NCBI GenBank assembly: GCA_012295225.1
Contig: WMKK01000006.1
Span: 62,001-126,000, forward strand
Source of the DNA: Ostreococcus mediterraneus
Lineage: Eukaryota; Chlorophyta; Mamiellophyceae; Mamiellales; Bathycoccaceae
Length of the DNA stretch: 64,000 nt
Reading direction: 5' to 3'
Each line of letters starts with the position of its first letter. Within the stretch, counting starts at the first letter, position 1. Made by a program: the position numbers and the translations under genes. Positions 1 through 9,915 of the stretch are shown here, piece by piece. The notes beneath the pieces are model-generated. The model was not told the DNA's origin. It did no database searches and was given only the letters and a program-made list of their open reading frames with translations.

Positions 1-585
1 GTTGCGGAATCGCAGGCGGTTGAGCAGGAAAAACTTAGAGACGCCGAAAGACGTGCCTCGGAAGCATCAACAGCGCTCGCAAAAGTCAACTCCGAAATGC
101 TTTCATTGCGTTCGCAAAACGAATCGACGACGAGCGAACTGCGGGCGAAAGTTTCTGATCTGCAAGCCGCGCTCAACGCGCAGCGCTCGGCGCAGCCGCC
201 TGCAATGTCGGACGAATCCGTGCAGTTGCGTCAGCAGCTTGACGCAGCAAATAGTCGTGTACACCAACTGCAAAGTATGCTGTCCGATGAGCGCGCGCAC
301 AACGCCGCATCGTCGTCGAAGGCGGGTAACTTCACGAACAAGAAGAATGAGGATTTCGCTGACACAGACATTGAAGGAGCAGTCTTAACTGGCGGATCTT
401 ACGCGTTCGTTCCTCTACAAGGACACTTGAAGAGCGCAACAAATGTCCCGGTTCTACAGCATCCTGTCGCTCTGAACATTGCCACACACTTTGACCGCGC
501 GAGTGTATATTTGCAACGTCGGCCCTTCATGCGCCTTGGTTTGGCTTTGTATGTCCTTCTCATGCATTTGTTCATGATTTTCTAG
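1..585 (+). CDS. Golgin-84-like Golgi tether, 3' end only
   Basis: The reading frame is open from base 1, so the gene begins before the window; about 194 C-terminal residues are visible. The first 100 or so residues are rich in A, E, K, Q, R and S with heptad-like spacing, as in a coiled coil. The end has a short basic stretch (LQRRPFMRLG) followed by one hydrophobic segment ending in LMHLFMIF. Golgin-84 and the plant golgin candidates 1 and 2 have this layout: a long coiled coil held in the Golgi membrane by a C-terminal anchor with an xRRxPxxR motif just before it. CASP-type golgins are an alternative. It converges on the polymerase gene, stop to stop 72 bp apart. Confidence 0.6.
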   Translation, partial: VAESQAVEQEKLRDAERRASEASTALAKVNSEMLSLRSQNESTTSELRAKVSDLQAALNAQRSAQPPAMSDESVQLRQQLDAANSRVHQLQSMLSDERAHNAASSSKAGNFTNKKNEDFADTDIEGAVLTGGSYAFVPLQGHLKSATNVPVLQHPVALNIATHFDRASVYLQRRPFMRLGLALYVLLMHLFMIF

Positions 586-657
586 AAACCATATTGCGTG
601 CATCTGTGTATGTAAAATCAACAATGCGCTACATAGCTCAACTAAGTCCTATGCTAT

Positions 658-2316
658 TCATTCAAATCCGTCGGCGTCGTATGCGTTTGGAAACACTAGT
701 TGTTCTCGCATTTGTAACGCCGCACGGCATTCGGCGGGTGCAAGTGGACACTCATCATCGCCGTCCCAACCACCTTGTAGAGCCACGAGCATGTCAACCG
801 GCTGCAATGGCTCTAAACCCGCCATCCACTTCTCATTGCGTTGTCTCTTGAGGTCGACTCGTCGTAATGCGATCGTCTCTCGATCCCGCTCAGCCGCTAA
901 GGCCGCGTCTCGCAACCTTTTCATTTCGGATTGCTCCAAAGCTCGAGCGATGGGATTTTCCTCCCTGGCGCGTAGTTCTTCCACCGTAGGGCCCGTATCA
1001 CGCGTCGGCTTGAAATTTATCGCTGCTATCGAAACGCGCTCGATGATATCAGTCGTGCGACGTCCGATGATGGTCTTTGCGAGTTCCGCGGAACGGCGTT
1101 CGAGAGCGCTCCAATCTCCCGCGTCGACGTCTTCAAATTTTATAGGAAACGCCGCGGGTCTCGTACTCGACACGCTTGTGCCTTGGAACTTAAGCTCTAC
1201 TTTGATCGTTGACGGCCATTTATGTTCGTAGGACTCGTGCACGCGCAACTTGTCGAAAAGCTCGTTGGACAACCCCCGCGTCGTGCGTTCGACACGCTCC
1301 GTTTCGCCGCTCGCCAACGGCATGAACCACCCAGGTTTACCTCCGGTTGCGGAAACCGTATCACGCAGAATATGCGGCGCCATCATGCGTGGCGTTGATG
1401 TTAGTGTCATTTGCACGCTAATAGACTTTTTACCATTCACCTTGTGGACGATGCTTTCATCGCACACGCCGTGCGCGGCTCGAGATACATCCAACGCGAG
1501 CTTTGGACTAAAACCAATCATAGCCTCGAGACGCTTCGAGTTGAACCTGCGCACGTCCCAAGCGGTGAGTAAACCGTGCGCGGCGAACTTTCGTTGAACA
1601 ATCTTTGACGAGCAGTGCGGGAGCGACGTGCATGGCGTCGCACGTAACGCGCGTTCGACGTCAACGTCGTCGCTAAGGACGACGATGCCATCCGGCTTGG
1701 CCATCTTTGAAGCAATCTTCGCCATGCGCTTATTCGTTGCCACACCCACGGAAACTACAAACCCGAGCTCATCGAAGACCGCACGTTTTAAGTTCTCGGC
1801 GAACTCTCGGCCGCGCGTGGCGATGTCCGCCTTGTGCTCGAGTTGCACGTAAGCTTCGTCGATGGACGCGGCTTCGTACACTGCGGGAGCTTTCCCCTCA
1901 GTGCGTAATACTCCTTGACATAAACTCGCCATTTTCGCATGTAACGCATACGATGCGCTAGTATAGGTCGCATATGACACGCGTTGGTCGTCTGTCGTCG
2001 GAACATGCACCATGCGCCCGCCATGTTTCTCGACGAGCGCGCGCGTTTCACGGACGTCGCCAAATTTCTTCGCCCCGAGCGCTCGCGCGCGATGACACAC
2101 ACATATCACATCCCCGTGTTGACGTATCGCGACCGGTACGTCGCGCAACGTATTATCTTTATTCTGCTCACACTGCACGAAGAATGCATCGACGTCAACG
2201 TGAATTATACATCGCTGTCGCTTTGTAGCTCTCGGTCGTTCGCCTCCAAACGCTTCGTCGTCGTCGGCTGCGTCCCCGCGCGCCGGCGCGTCTTGAGATG
2301 ACCTCGTGCGCACCAT
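658..2316 (-). CDS. Y-family translesion DNA polymerase (eta/iota-like)
   Basis: A 552-residue protein that would copy past damaged bases in the nucleus. The palm motifs are present: HVDVDAFFVQCEQ near the start supplies the first metal-binding Asp, and ASIDEAYVQL the catalytic Asp-Glu pair. GVATNKRMAKIASKMAKPDG is the conserved Y-family finger/palm segment, and an HhH-like region (IGFSPKLALDVSR) follows. The SIDEAY form points to the eta branch, but the fingers are diverged and no C-terminal zinc finger or PIP box is obvious, so eta versus iota is open. The Met at 2316 is preferred; another in-frame Met lies 8 codons upstream at 2340, within 6 bp of the next gene's stop. It is tandem and downstream of the VOC gene. 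Confidence 0.85.
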   Translation of the reverse strand: MVRTRSSQDAPARGDAADDDEAFGGERPRATKRQRCIIHVDVDAFFVQCEQNKDNTLRDVPVAIRQHGDVICVCHRARALGAKKFGDVRETRALVEKHGGRMVHVPTTDDQRVSYATYTSASYALHAKMASLCQGVLRTEGKAPAVYEAASIDEAYVQLEHKADIATRGREFAENLKRAVFDELGFVVSVGVATNKRMAKIASKMAKPDGIVVLSDDVDVERALRATPCTSLPHCSSKIVQRKFAAHGLLTAWDVRRFNSKRLEAMIGFSPKLALDVSRAAHGVCDESIVHKVNGKKSISVQMTLTSTPRMMAPHILRDTVSATGGKPGWFMPLASGETERVERTTRGLSNELFDKLRVHESYEHKWPSTIKVELKFQGTSVSSTRPAAFPIKFEDVDAGDWSALERRSAELAKTIIGRRTTDIIERVSIAAINFKPTRDTGPTVEELRAREENPIARALEQSEMKRLRDAALAAERDRETIALRRVDLKRQRNEKWMAGLEPLQPVDMLVALQGGWDGDDECPLAPAECRAALQMREQLVFPNAYDADGFE

Positions 2317-2345
2317 TTCGACGCGAGCAATGATAACCAATAGTG

Positions 2346-2756
2346 TTAGTTGTTCGGTTCGTATAAACCGAGCATAATACCGTCAGGCGCGCGTAACGCC
2401 GCCACCGCGCCGTGCGGCTCGTATTGAATCCCCCCGTCCAGCGTTGCCCCGAGCTTGAGCGCTGCGTTCACCCTGGCGTTGATGTCTGACACTTGAAACT
2501 GTATGATTGGCGAGTATCCAACACTGAGCGACGCTTCTGTCTCGGTGCGCTGCAAAGCGAGCGTGACGGAGGAGCTATCGTCCGTGGAGCTCACGCTGAG
2601 CTCGGCGTAGGCGTCGGTGCACGCGCGCACTGACAAGCCGATAGCGTGCTCGTAGAACGCCGCCGCGCGCGGTACGTCGCGTTGGAGTAGCAAGATTTGC
2701 CTCAGAACGGTCGTCGTTGGAGGTTTAGGGGGCATCCGAGGTGAGTTTTCGGACAC
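2346..2756 (-). CDS. VOC (glyoxalase/bleomycin-resistance) fold protein
   Basis: A 136-residue single-domain protein. The order LRQILLLQRDVPRAAAFYEH, then a central IIQFQVSDINARVNAALKLG, then APDGIMLGLYEPNN is that of one vicinal-oxygen-chelate unit made of two beta-alpha-beta-beta-beta modules. Such proteins bind a metal and act on varied substrates; the substrate cannot be told here. A canonical glyoxalase I with two full modules would be longer. It lies between the polymerase start (29 bp) and the Snu114 stop (78 bp). The N-terminus has no clear targeting signal. Confidence 0.75.
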   Translation of the reverse strand: MSENSPRMPPKPPTTTVLRQILLLQRDVPRAAAFYEHAIGLSVRACTDAYAELSVSSTDDSSSVTLALQRTETEASLSVGYSPIIQFQVSDINARVNAALKLGATLDGGIQYEPHGAVAALRAPDGIMLGLYEPNN

Positions 2757-2834
2757 GCACGCCGCGTAGTGAGGTGAGACGATTGTGGTTGTTGAGTTTT
2801 GTGTGTGATGGTATAAAAAACAAACAATGATAGG

Positions 2835-5800
2835 CTAAAACATACCCGCGAGCTCGGTATCGGCTTGCGCGAGTTCAATGAGTAAGTCATCGTCAAAGAA
2901 CTTACTGACGGTGACGTCTTCGGACATGCCCTTACGACGACGGGTCTTGACCATGAATTCGCGCGCGAGATGCGGCACCGGCGCTGGTTCGAGCGGACGC
3001 AAGACAATAGTCTTGTCTAAAGGATCACCAGGGACGACCGCCCAGTGATCAAAGTATGACTGACCGAAAGCTTGACCTTGCGTATGATAGCGCAAATCAG
3101 TTTCGAAACCAAAGGTTTCAATGGCGGGAATCAAAGCTTTGACGGTGTACACAGGCGTGCCTGGTTTCGGCGCGTCGCTCACGACGTGACCGCGACGTTT
3201 ACTTAACACGGTGTAGATGGCGCTCATGCAATCCGCAGGCGATTGAATCTCAACTTCGTAAATTGGCTCCATCAACCGCGGGGTAGCCATCAAGAAGGCG
3301 CTGTATGCGCAGCGACGCGCAGTCGGAATGATTTGTCCACCACCACGCTGAAGCGGCGTGTCGGCAACGACGGCGTCTAAAATCTTAAACTTGACCTCAC
3401 GAATGGGCTCGTCGCACAATGGACCTTCGCGCGTACCCCATTGGAAACCTTGTACGACAGAATCGCGAATAGCCGAAAGCAAATCCTTGTCGACTTCAGA
3501 CGGGAGCGTATCATCCAACAACGTGTTTGGGCCCTTAAGGTCTGGACCAAACGCCCAGACGCTCTTCGCCGCGAGCGCGTCCCAGTCATAATTTGACTTG
3601 AAGAAATCACTCACGGTTTTCTTCGGAGCATCAAGTCTGATAGCTCCACTCTCGATATCTGCCGCCAAGCCTTTATCGAGCGGCTCGGCAATCATCGTGA
3701 GCTTGTTCTTTTTGTTTGGTGTCTCTGCGTAGCACTTCAGAGAGCTCGTCTCGACCACCGTTTCGGTAAAGCAAACCACAGGGTCACTCACCTTCACTTC
3801 AATCTCGCTATACATCTCACGAAGATCCTTCATGATACTATCTAAATACATCTCCCCGGTACCCATGATTGTGTGTTCGCCGCTTTCTTCAACCTTAGTT
3901 ACGCACGCTGGGTATGATTTGGTAATCTTACGCAAGCCGTCAACCATTTTTGGCAAATCACTCGGGTTCAACGGTTCAGTGGCAATCTTCATCACTGACT
4001 TGTTGTCAAATTCTAGCGGCCTAAACACATACAACTCATCACCGTACGCCTTGGGAAGATTTTCCGGGACGAGCGTGGCGGTGGTTGTGATGCTTTGATC
4101 GACGCCTTCGATGAGCACCCAAGCGCCTGCTCTCGCCTCTTTCACTGGAATACGGTAACGTGCTTCATATATCCACATGTTCGACACGGTCTTCACTACG
4201 CAGTCTTCTTCGTCATCTGGGGAGAAGTTCTCTCCCAATACACGCACGCGATCGTTCACTTTGAGTGTCCCGCACATGACGCGTCCAAGAGCGTCAAACG
4301 ACGAGCAGTCACTCTTTGGAATGAGCTTGGAAATAATCACTACTGGAGGCGCATCAACATCACACGCCTTCATGGCGTCAACAAGCTTATTTCCGGCATG
4401 TATGGGTCCACTGTATGCGCGGTCAACCTTGATGGCGTTACCTTCTTCCGCCGTTGGAATGTGCTCCGCCAGCATGTCCGCTAAACCAGATACGTCGCCA
4501 AAAATCTTCTGGCACGTCAACTTGAGCAATGGCTTCGTGTTCATTTTCGTTTCTTTCGGCTTGAACTTGATGCCAAACTCCTTGAGTGCATCGAGTAAGC
4601 TTTCTGTGGTTTCCCCGACAACTTGGCTGAAAATTTTGTACAAGGGCTCGAGAATGAACTGCACAAAGGTGCGTTCGCCACCCCCAGGCGGTGACTTCTT
4701 CTTGAACGTACGCGTGTCGCCGTGGTAGTAAACATCACCCCACATGCGCTTGGCGAATTCTTTGTGATCCACCAAAACCCCGTTGACATCGGTGTACAAC
4801 TTTGCAAACGAGTTCAACGTAAAACTAAATCCATACAACGCGCTCCCAAAGCACACCTTGCCGTTCTCTGGGCTCACTGTCGGGAACAATCCGTCAGCAT
4901 CAGGTTCGTACGCCGACTCAATGCATGCGTTGATCTCTTCGATCGAGTGTCGAAGCTTGTGATATGCATCAGCTGGTGGAAGCTTGAGCTCAACAATCAA
5001 CCGATCGAGTTTGGAAATGAAGACGCAAATTGGCAAGCCGTCGCGCGCCGCGTGCCTGATTTGCCGCTGCGTCGAGCTCATCACTCCTTCGCACGCATCG
5101 ACGACGAGTAAAACCCCATCCGCGAGTCTAAATGATGCCGTGATTTCATCGCTAAAGTTCACATGGCCCGGCGTGTCCATCATATTGAACAACAGCGTCT
5201 TGCCACGGCTCGTTTGCAATGGTAATGACATTGGCGTCGACTTCAATGAAATTCCGCGCGCTTGTTCATCCATTCTAGTGTCCGTGTACTTCAACTGCTT
5301 GTCGTTCAGCAACCACTCGTACTTGACGTCATGCGATTGCTCGAGCAACATGTCAAACAACGTCGTTTTACCGTGATGCAATTGACCAGCGACGCATACG
5401 TTGCGTCCCATTCTACGCGTTTCTCGCGCCAAACCGAGCAAAAACTCCTCGCTTACCTTCATCGAAACCTCCGCGTCTTGCGCGCTGACTTGCGCACCAA
5501 CTGAACCACCCGCCAATCGTTGCCCGCTCGCCTCGATGTTCTTCACCTTGATTGGCGCGATGATTGGCTGCTCCAACGGTTGCGCATCTTCATTCTCCAC
5601 GAGCGTCTCAGTATCCGCGCCGTACACCTCTTCCGCGGTCGGATAATACTTTTTATCCTCACCGAGCACGACGCCTCTCTCCTCATTCACATCCATATCA
5701 TCATCCTGATCGTGATCATCGTCCGAATCTCCTCGCGACGTGGCGCCTAAACGCGCGTCAGCCGCCGCCTCGGCGCGATCGGCGTCCCAATCCTACGACG

Positions 5801-5981
5801 ACACAAAACACGTCACGTCAGCTCACGCAATCCAAACCACACACCCAGTCGCGCGCACTCGCGCACACGCACACACGCGCACACGTACCTCGCCATCGGA
5901 CTCCCGATCGCCGTCTGAATCGCTCGCGTCGAGCTCGGGACCAATGTAATTGCCAAATTCATCATACAACGCCGCATCCAT
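2835..5981 (-). CDS. SNU114: U5 snRNP GTPase Snu114 (EFTUD2)
   Basis: The EF-2-like GTPase that controls spliceosome activation and disassembly. Exon 1 (5981-5889) encodes MDAALYDEFGNYIGPELDAS and then an acidic tail. A 96-nt intron (5888-5793) starts GTACGT, has GCTGAC as branch site and ends GTCGTAG. Exon 2 (5792-2835) resumes in phase 0, giving 1016 residues. The first residues match the universal EFTUD2 start, and EDKKYYPTAEEVYG follows as in other eukaryotes. The P-loop GQLHHGKT is near residue 167, DTPGH near 235 and NKLDRLI-like ISKLDRLIVE near 290, followed by EF-2 domains II to V. Without splicing the model would lose 63 acidic N-terminal residues. It is in the nucleus with Prp8 and Brr2. 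Confidence 0.96.
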
Positions 5982-6266
5982 GACGACCTACTGCGACGGA
6001 CGGGGTGATGAAAGTCGCGCGCGCGCGTCGTGGTCGTTGCGTGGTCGTCCTAGGTCGCGTTCTCGGCGTGTGCGAGGTGCGTGGTGAAACTCACACGCGC
6101 GAGTGTGGCGAGGATGAAGGCATTCGTGGACTAGGGTACTGGAGCGCAGGCGAACGCCGGAACAGGGAAGAGGAGGAGCGATTATGAGTCTAGATTGATT
6201 ACACGACCGCGCGCGAATGCGATCGATGGGAGGAAATAAACTAGGTAAAGCGTTTGAGTTGGTGCC

Positions 6267-8234
6267 TCACGCCGCACCCAAGGGGGTGTCGCGCGGTTCG
6301 AGGTTGATCCACACGCCTTCGGGGAAGCAAATCGTGGTGTCGTACATGATGTTCAACTCGTCGCCCAATTTGTCGCGCTTGTCACCCGCTGGGGAGAGTT
6401 TGAAGTTCTGTACAGTAGTAGCGAGCATGGTTGTGGCGCTAAGTAAGGCGAACACACCTCCAATGCACGAACGCGGGCCGGCACCGAATGGGGTGTAGGT
6501 GAAATCGCGACCGGCAGCCATGCGTCGGCGCATGCGTTCGCGGGCGATTTCCAACTTGGCTGGATCGTTACGCGCCACGGCGTTGGCTTGCTTCTCAGCC
6601 TGAGCGTACAAGTTTTCATCGGTGAAACGATCGGGGTCGAATTTCAACGGGTCTTCCCATACGCGAGGGTTGCGACCCATGGCGTAGGTGGAGAGCAAGA
6701 TGAAATCACCCTCCTTGACTTGGTGGCCGCTCGGCAATGTGTCAGGACCTTCGGCGAGACGCGGGAACAAGTTGATTGGCGCATACTTACGTAACGACTC
6801 TTTCACCACGCGCTCGGTATAGCGCAATCTACCCTCTTGGACATCCTTGAAAGTCGGCGCACGTCCACCAAGAGCGGCGACTTCTTCCTCAATCTTTCGC
6901 TGAATGTGCTCGTGGCGCGCCGCGTGCCAAAGGTTGACGGTGAAGTTGGACGCTGTCGTTCTGTGACCCGCAGCCATGACGTCGTTAATATCACCCCACA
7001 AATCAGCATCCGGGAGCGGATTACCGTCTGCATCTTTCGCCTTCACCAACACATCGAGCAAACAATAATCTTCATTGTCGCCATTCTTCATCCGCTCCTC
7101 AACCACCACGCGTCGCTCACCCATCAATTTAGAGCCGACGGATTCAAGAATATCATACTGCTCCCGAAGTTCACGCACACGACCGAGACCCAAGAAGTTT
7201 TGAAGCTTTAAAATGGGCCCCGGGGTGATGAACAACTCACCCATGATCTCACTGCTTCCATTGTACGCCGCCAAAAGCTTGGAGATGTTGTCCTTTTTCC
7301 CTTCGTCGCCTCGCAATGTCAACGCCTCGTGCGCTTCGCATCGCTCAAAGTCAAACGCGAAAGCAACTTTGCCAATAATGTCCAGTGTCACTTGCTGCGA
7401 GTCATTATCGATATTAATCTCCATCGGCTTGCCCGTGGTGTCCATCTTCGCCGCCTGTTTCCACGTGTTGCACATGTACGCGATGCGTTCCTCAACTGTA
7501 GACGAAAACTGCGTCAACGAAAACGAGTTGATGAATGGCTTTTGGCACATCATACGATGCTCGCGATTGTACTGACCGTCGCTTCCCGTAATACCTTTGT
7601 TTTGAATTACGTATCTGAACGCATCAGGAAGCATGCGCAATCGGTAGTTTTTCGCATTCGTAAAGCATACGTACTCTACGATTTCTGGATCGAGAATCGA
7701 CACGCAAAACGGTCCAATAGCATTCTTGATCCCAACACACTCGCCTTTCTCCGCGGCCCAATCAAGCATGGCGATCGGCATCCCCACTGGATGCTGAGCC
7801 GCCTTCAGCAATGACTTTAAAAATGATTTGCTGTCAATCATAGCTGGGTTCCCGTCGGCGTCTGGACGCGTCGGCGGCGGTCCCGCCAACCCGAGCGCTT
7901 GCTTCGTCGCCGTATACGGACACGCCGTCCGTTCCGCATCCTCTGTCGCACCCTCCTCAATATCGTCATCACTCGATGACGGTGACGCATCCATCACCGC
8001 CGTTCTCGACGCCGTGTCCTTCTCAATCGTCGCCTCTGTCTCCGCACCGCTCGCCGCCACGCGTAGCCCGATCGATCGCTCACGCCCTCCTACGCGCACA
8101 CCGCGCGCGCACGCCCCCGAGCGCCCCGCACACGCCTTCCGCGCCCATCGCTGCGTCCGAACACCGTGCGTCGCGCCCAATTGCGCGCTCGTCGTCGTCG
8201 ACATCGTCCGCATCGCCGGCGCACCGCGCGTCAC
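6267..8234 (-). CDS. Cytochrome P450, CYP97-like, probably plastid
   Basis: A 655-residue P450. The heme-binding loop FTYTPFGAGPRSCIGG lies near residue 580, the ExxR helix is in VVKESLRKYAPI, and the I-helix has AGHRTTAS in place of the usual AGxETT. The first 110 residues are rich in Arg, Ala, Ser and Thr without a membrane anchor, which suggests a plastid transit peptide. The best match among plant families is CYP97, the heme carotenoid ring hydroxylases of xanthophyll synthesis, but the Arg in the I-helix and the unusual N-terminal half leave room for a related algal clan. The start at 8234 is the first of several Mets (also residues 8 and 11). Confidence 0.88.
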   Translation of the reverse strand: MTRGAPAMRTMSTTTSAQLGATHGVRTQRWARKACAGRSGACARGVRVGGRERSIGLRVAASGAETEATIEKDTASRTAVMDASPSSSDDDIEEGATEDAERTACPYTATKQALGLAGPPPTRPDADGNPAMIDSKSFLKSLLKAAQHPVGMPIAMLDWAAEKGECVGIKNAIGPFCVSILDPEIVEYVCFTNAKNYRLRMLPDAFRYVIQNKGITGSDGQYNREHRMMCQKPFINSFSLTQFSSTVEERIAYMCNTWKQAAKMDTTGKPMEINIDNDSQQVTLDIIGKVAFAFDFERCEAHEALTLRGDEGKKDNISKLLAAYNGSSEIMGELFITPGPILKLQNFLGLGRVRELREQYDILESVGSKLMGERRVVVEERMKNGDNEDYCLLDVLVKAKDADGNPLPDADLWGDINDVMAAGHRTTASNFTVNLWHAARHEHIQRKIEEEVAALGGRAPTFKDVQEGRLRYTERVVKESLRKYAPINLFPRLAEGPDTLPSGHQVKEGDFILLSTYAMGRNPRVWEDPLKFDPDRFTDENLYAQAEKQANAVARNDPAKLEIARERMRRRMAAGRDFTYTPFGAGPRSCIGGVFALLSATTMLATTVQNFKLSPAGDKRDKLGDELNIMYDTTICFPEGVWINLEPRDTPLGAA

Positions 8235-8575
8235 GTCCCGAGCCTATCGCGCGAACGAATGCGCGCGCCGTGGGCGTCCGTGCGGTCGTCGCACGGCGCG
8301 CGTCGCGCGTCGCAGGCGTCACACGGGACGCGTACGCTCGTCTAGGGGCGACGAAACCGATCGAGACCGCCACTCGCGCGCGCGGACGTCGTCCGCGAAT
8401 GCGGTCGCGGCGCGGCGTGTGGATAGCGTTGGATTGCTTGACGCCACCAGACAATGGAGTCCTACGTCTTGAGTTATGATTGGTCAATGGTGTGGCATGA
8501 CAAAATGTAAACATTGTGAGATCTTTTAGACCGTCGTCGGTTGGGCTCGCTCGCGGAAGACATTGACATTTGCTT
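8235..8575. other. Spacer upstream of the P450 gene
   Basis: A 341-bp stretch without a gene. It must hold the P450 promoter (start 8234) and the 3' end of the expansin-like gene (stop 8576). Read on the minus strand, a GACCAATCA (CCAAT-type) motif sits at about 8478-8486, some 245 bp upstream of the start codon. No TATA box or repeat stands out. Frames crossing it are short Arg-rich open stretches typical of GC-rich non-coding DNA. Confidence 0.4.
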
Positions 8576-9853
8576 TCATGGGATGATGACGACGTCATCG
8601 ACACAGAATGTCACCGAGTGAGGTTGTTTTTCTACGGTGCGCGCCCATGCGGGGTCGGTGGGGGCGGCGAGCTCGATGGCGAATGTGTTCGCGCGCGCGG
8701 GCGTCGACGCGAACTCGGCGAGCGGAACAACTGCGCGTCTACCGCAGTTGTCATCGATGGTGCGTGAATCGAAAAATGTGGATTCGAGGAGGCGTTTCGT
8801 GCCCACTTGTGACTCACTCTCTTGCGCGACGATGGTGCCGTTGAGGAATTCCTTGCGCGTTCGAGTGGAAATACCAAGGTACATTGGAGCGTCGAAATTT
8901 GATGTGCAAGACGTGCGCAGCCAGAGTGAAATGTAGGTCCCATCAAATGGCTTGGCTTGACGCTCGCACGACCAGCAGGTGAATGCAATTCGCCCCCCTG
9001 GATCGACTTGTAAGCAATTCGCTGCGTGTTCGTTTCGTCCATACCCCGGGCGTTCGATGACGAGCCACTTGTCCTTATATGGAAGCCACGCCCAGCCAGC
9101 GCCGACGACACCGTCGCTGAAAATTGTCCGACTTATGCGTGCCTTGGCGCCGAGCTCGTAATCCAGCACTACGCCGTCTTCTTCGCATTGAATTGGTCGA
9201 AACAAAATGTTAATCTTTCCTTGCAACGGATGCGCAATGGTCTCATAGGCCCAGTACGATAAATCGAAATGCGGCACCGGACCGCAACATATCTCTTGCG
9301 TGCCAGTGATGTAATTACACGGACACGTATCGATGATCCGTACTTTAATCGTCGCACTCTCATTCCAACATCTCGCGTATTCGTATTCCCTACCGTCATC
9401 GACGTCGCGTTCGGCTCCGCGCTTGGCGAGCCGACGCCCGAGCGTATCCGTCGCGTTTGGATCGGTTTCCCAAAACCCACGCTCGACAGAATATATGAAA
9501 CCTCGCGAATCAGGGGTATTTCGCACGCGTCCCGACTCGCATTTGATCTCAAAGCAACTCCCACACGCGCCGTCGTGCAAGTTCGGATCGAAATCAGCCA
9601 CCGCCGCCACGGCGTTTGCCAAGAATGGAAAGTTTGCATTCGACTCACGTCCCGCACCCTTATTCACGTATCCGCACGCGTTCCCGTACAGGTCACCGAA
9701 AATTTGTTGGCTAAACTTTTGTTTCCATGCGTCTGGGGCGTCAAAGTACGTCGCGCGTCCTTTCATCCATTCACCTTTGGTGTACGCGGCGTCGACACCC
9801 ATCATCCAGGATGCGACGCCGACGACAACGCCGCCAACGAGTCGAGCCAACAT
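8576..9853 (-). CDS. Expansin-like secreted double-psi beta-barrel protein
   Basis: A 425-residue protein starting MLARLVGGVVVGVASWMMGV, a clear signal peptide. The mature part has the expansin N-domain features in order: GRATYFDAP, GNACGYV, GACGSCFEIKC, IIDTCPCNY and the HFDLSYWAYETIA block that gives expansins their HFD motif, then GKINILFRPIQC. Many Cys residues fit a secreted protein. A second, less familiar domain (WLPYKDKWLVIERPGYG onward) takes the place of the CBM63 beta-sandwich. Expansins loosen cell-wall polysaccharides; the role in a small alga is unclear. The Met at 9853 is chosen because it gives the signal peptide and leaves 62 bp to the helicase stop; the frame is open further upstream and would overlap that gene. 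Confidence 0.75.
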   Translation of the reverse strand: MLARLVGGVVVGVASWMMGVDAAYTKGEWMKGRATYFDAPDAWKQKFSQQIFGDLYGNACGYVNKGAGRESNANFPFLANAVAAVADFDPNLHDGACGSCFEIKCESGRVRNTPDSRGFIYSVERGFWETDPNATDTLGRRLAKRGAERDVDDGREYEYARCWNESATIKVRIIDTCPCNYITGTQEICCGPVPHFDLSYWAYETIAHPLQGKINILFRPIQCEEDGVVLDYELGAKARISRTIFSDGVVGAGWAWLPYKDKWLVIERPGYGRNEHAANCLQVDPGGRIAFTCWSCERQAKPFDGTYISLWLRTSCTSNFDAPMYLGISTRTRKEFLNGTIVAQESESQVGTKRLLESTFFDSRTIDDNCGRRAVVPLAEFASTPARANTFAIELAAPTDPAWARTVEKQPHSVTFCVDDVVIIP

Positions 9854-9915
9854 GATGATTCGTGCGCGCGTGACAAATGTCGTCGTGACGTGTGAGTCAG
9901 CGTATGATGTAACAC

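Noticed and set aside
2702-3007. A 101-codon minus-strand frame bridging Snu114 and VOC genes
   Set aside because: It is out of frame with both conserved genes and overlaps the Snu114 C-terminus.
8080-8604. A 174-codon minus-strand frame overlapping the P450 start
   Set aside because: Its 3' half overlaps the P450 transit-peptide region in another frame, it is Arg-rich and has no recognisable domain.
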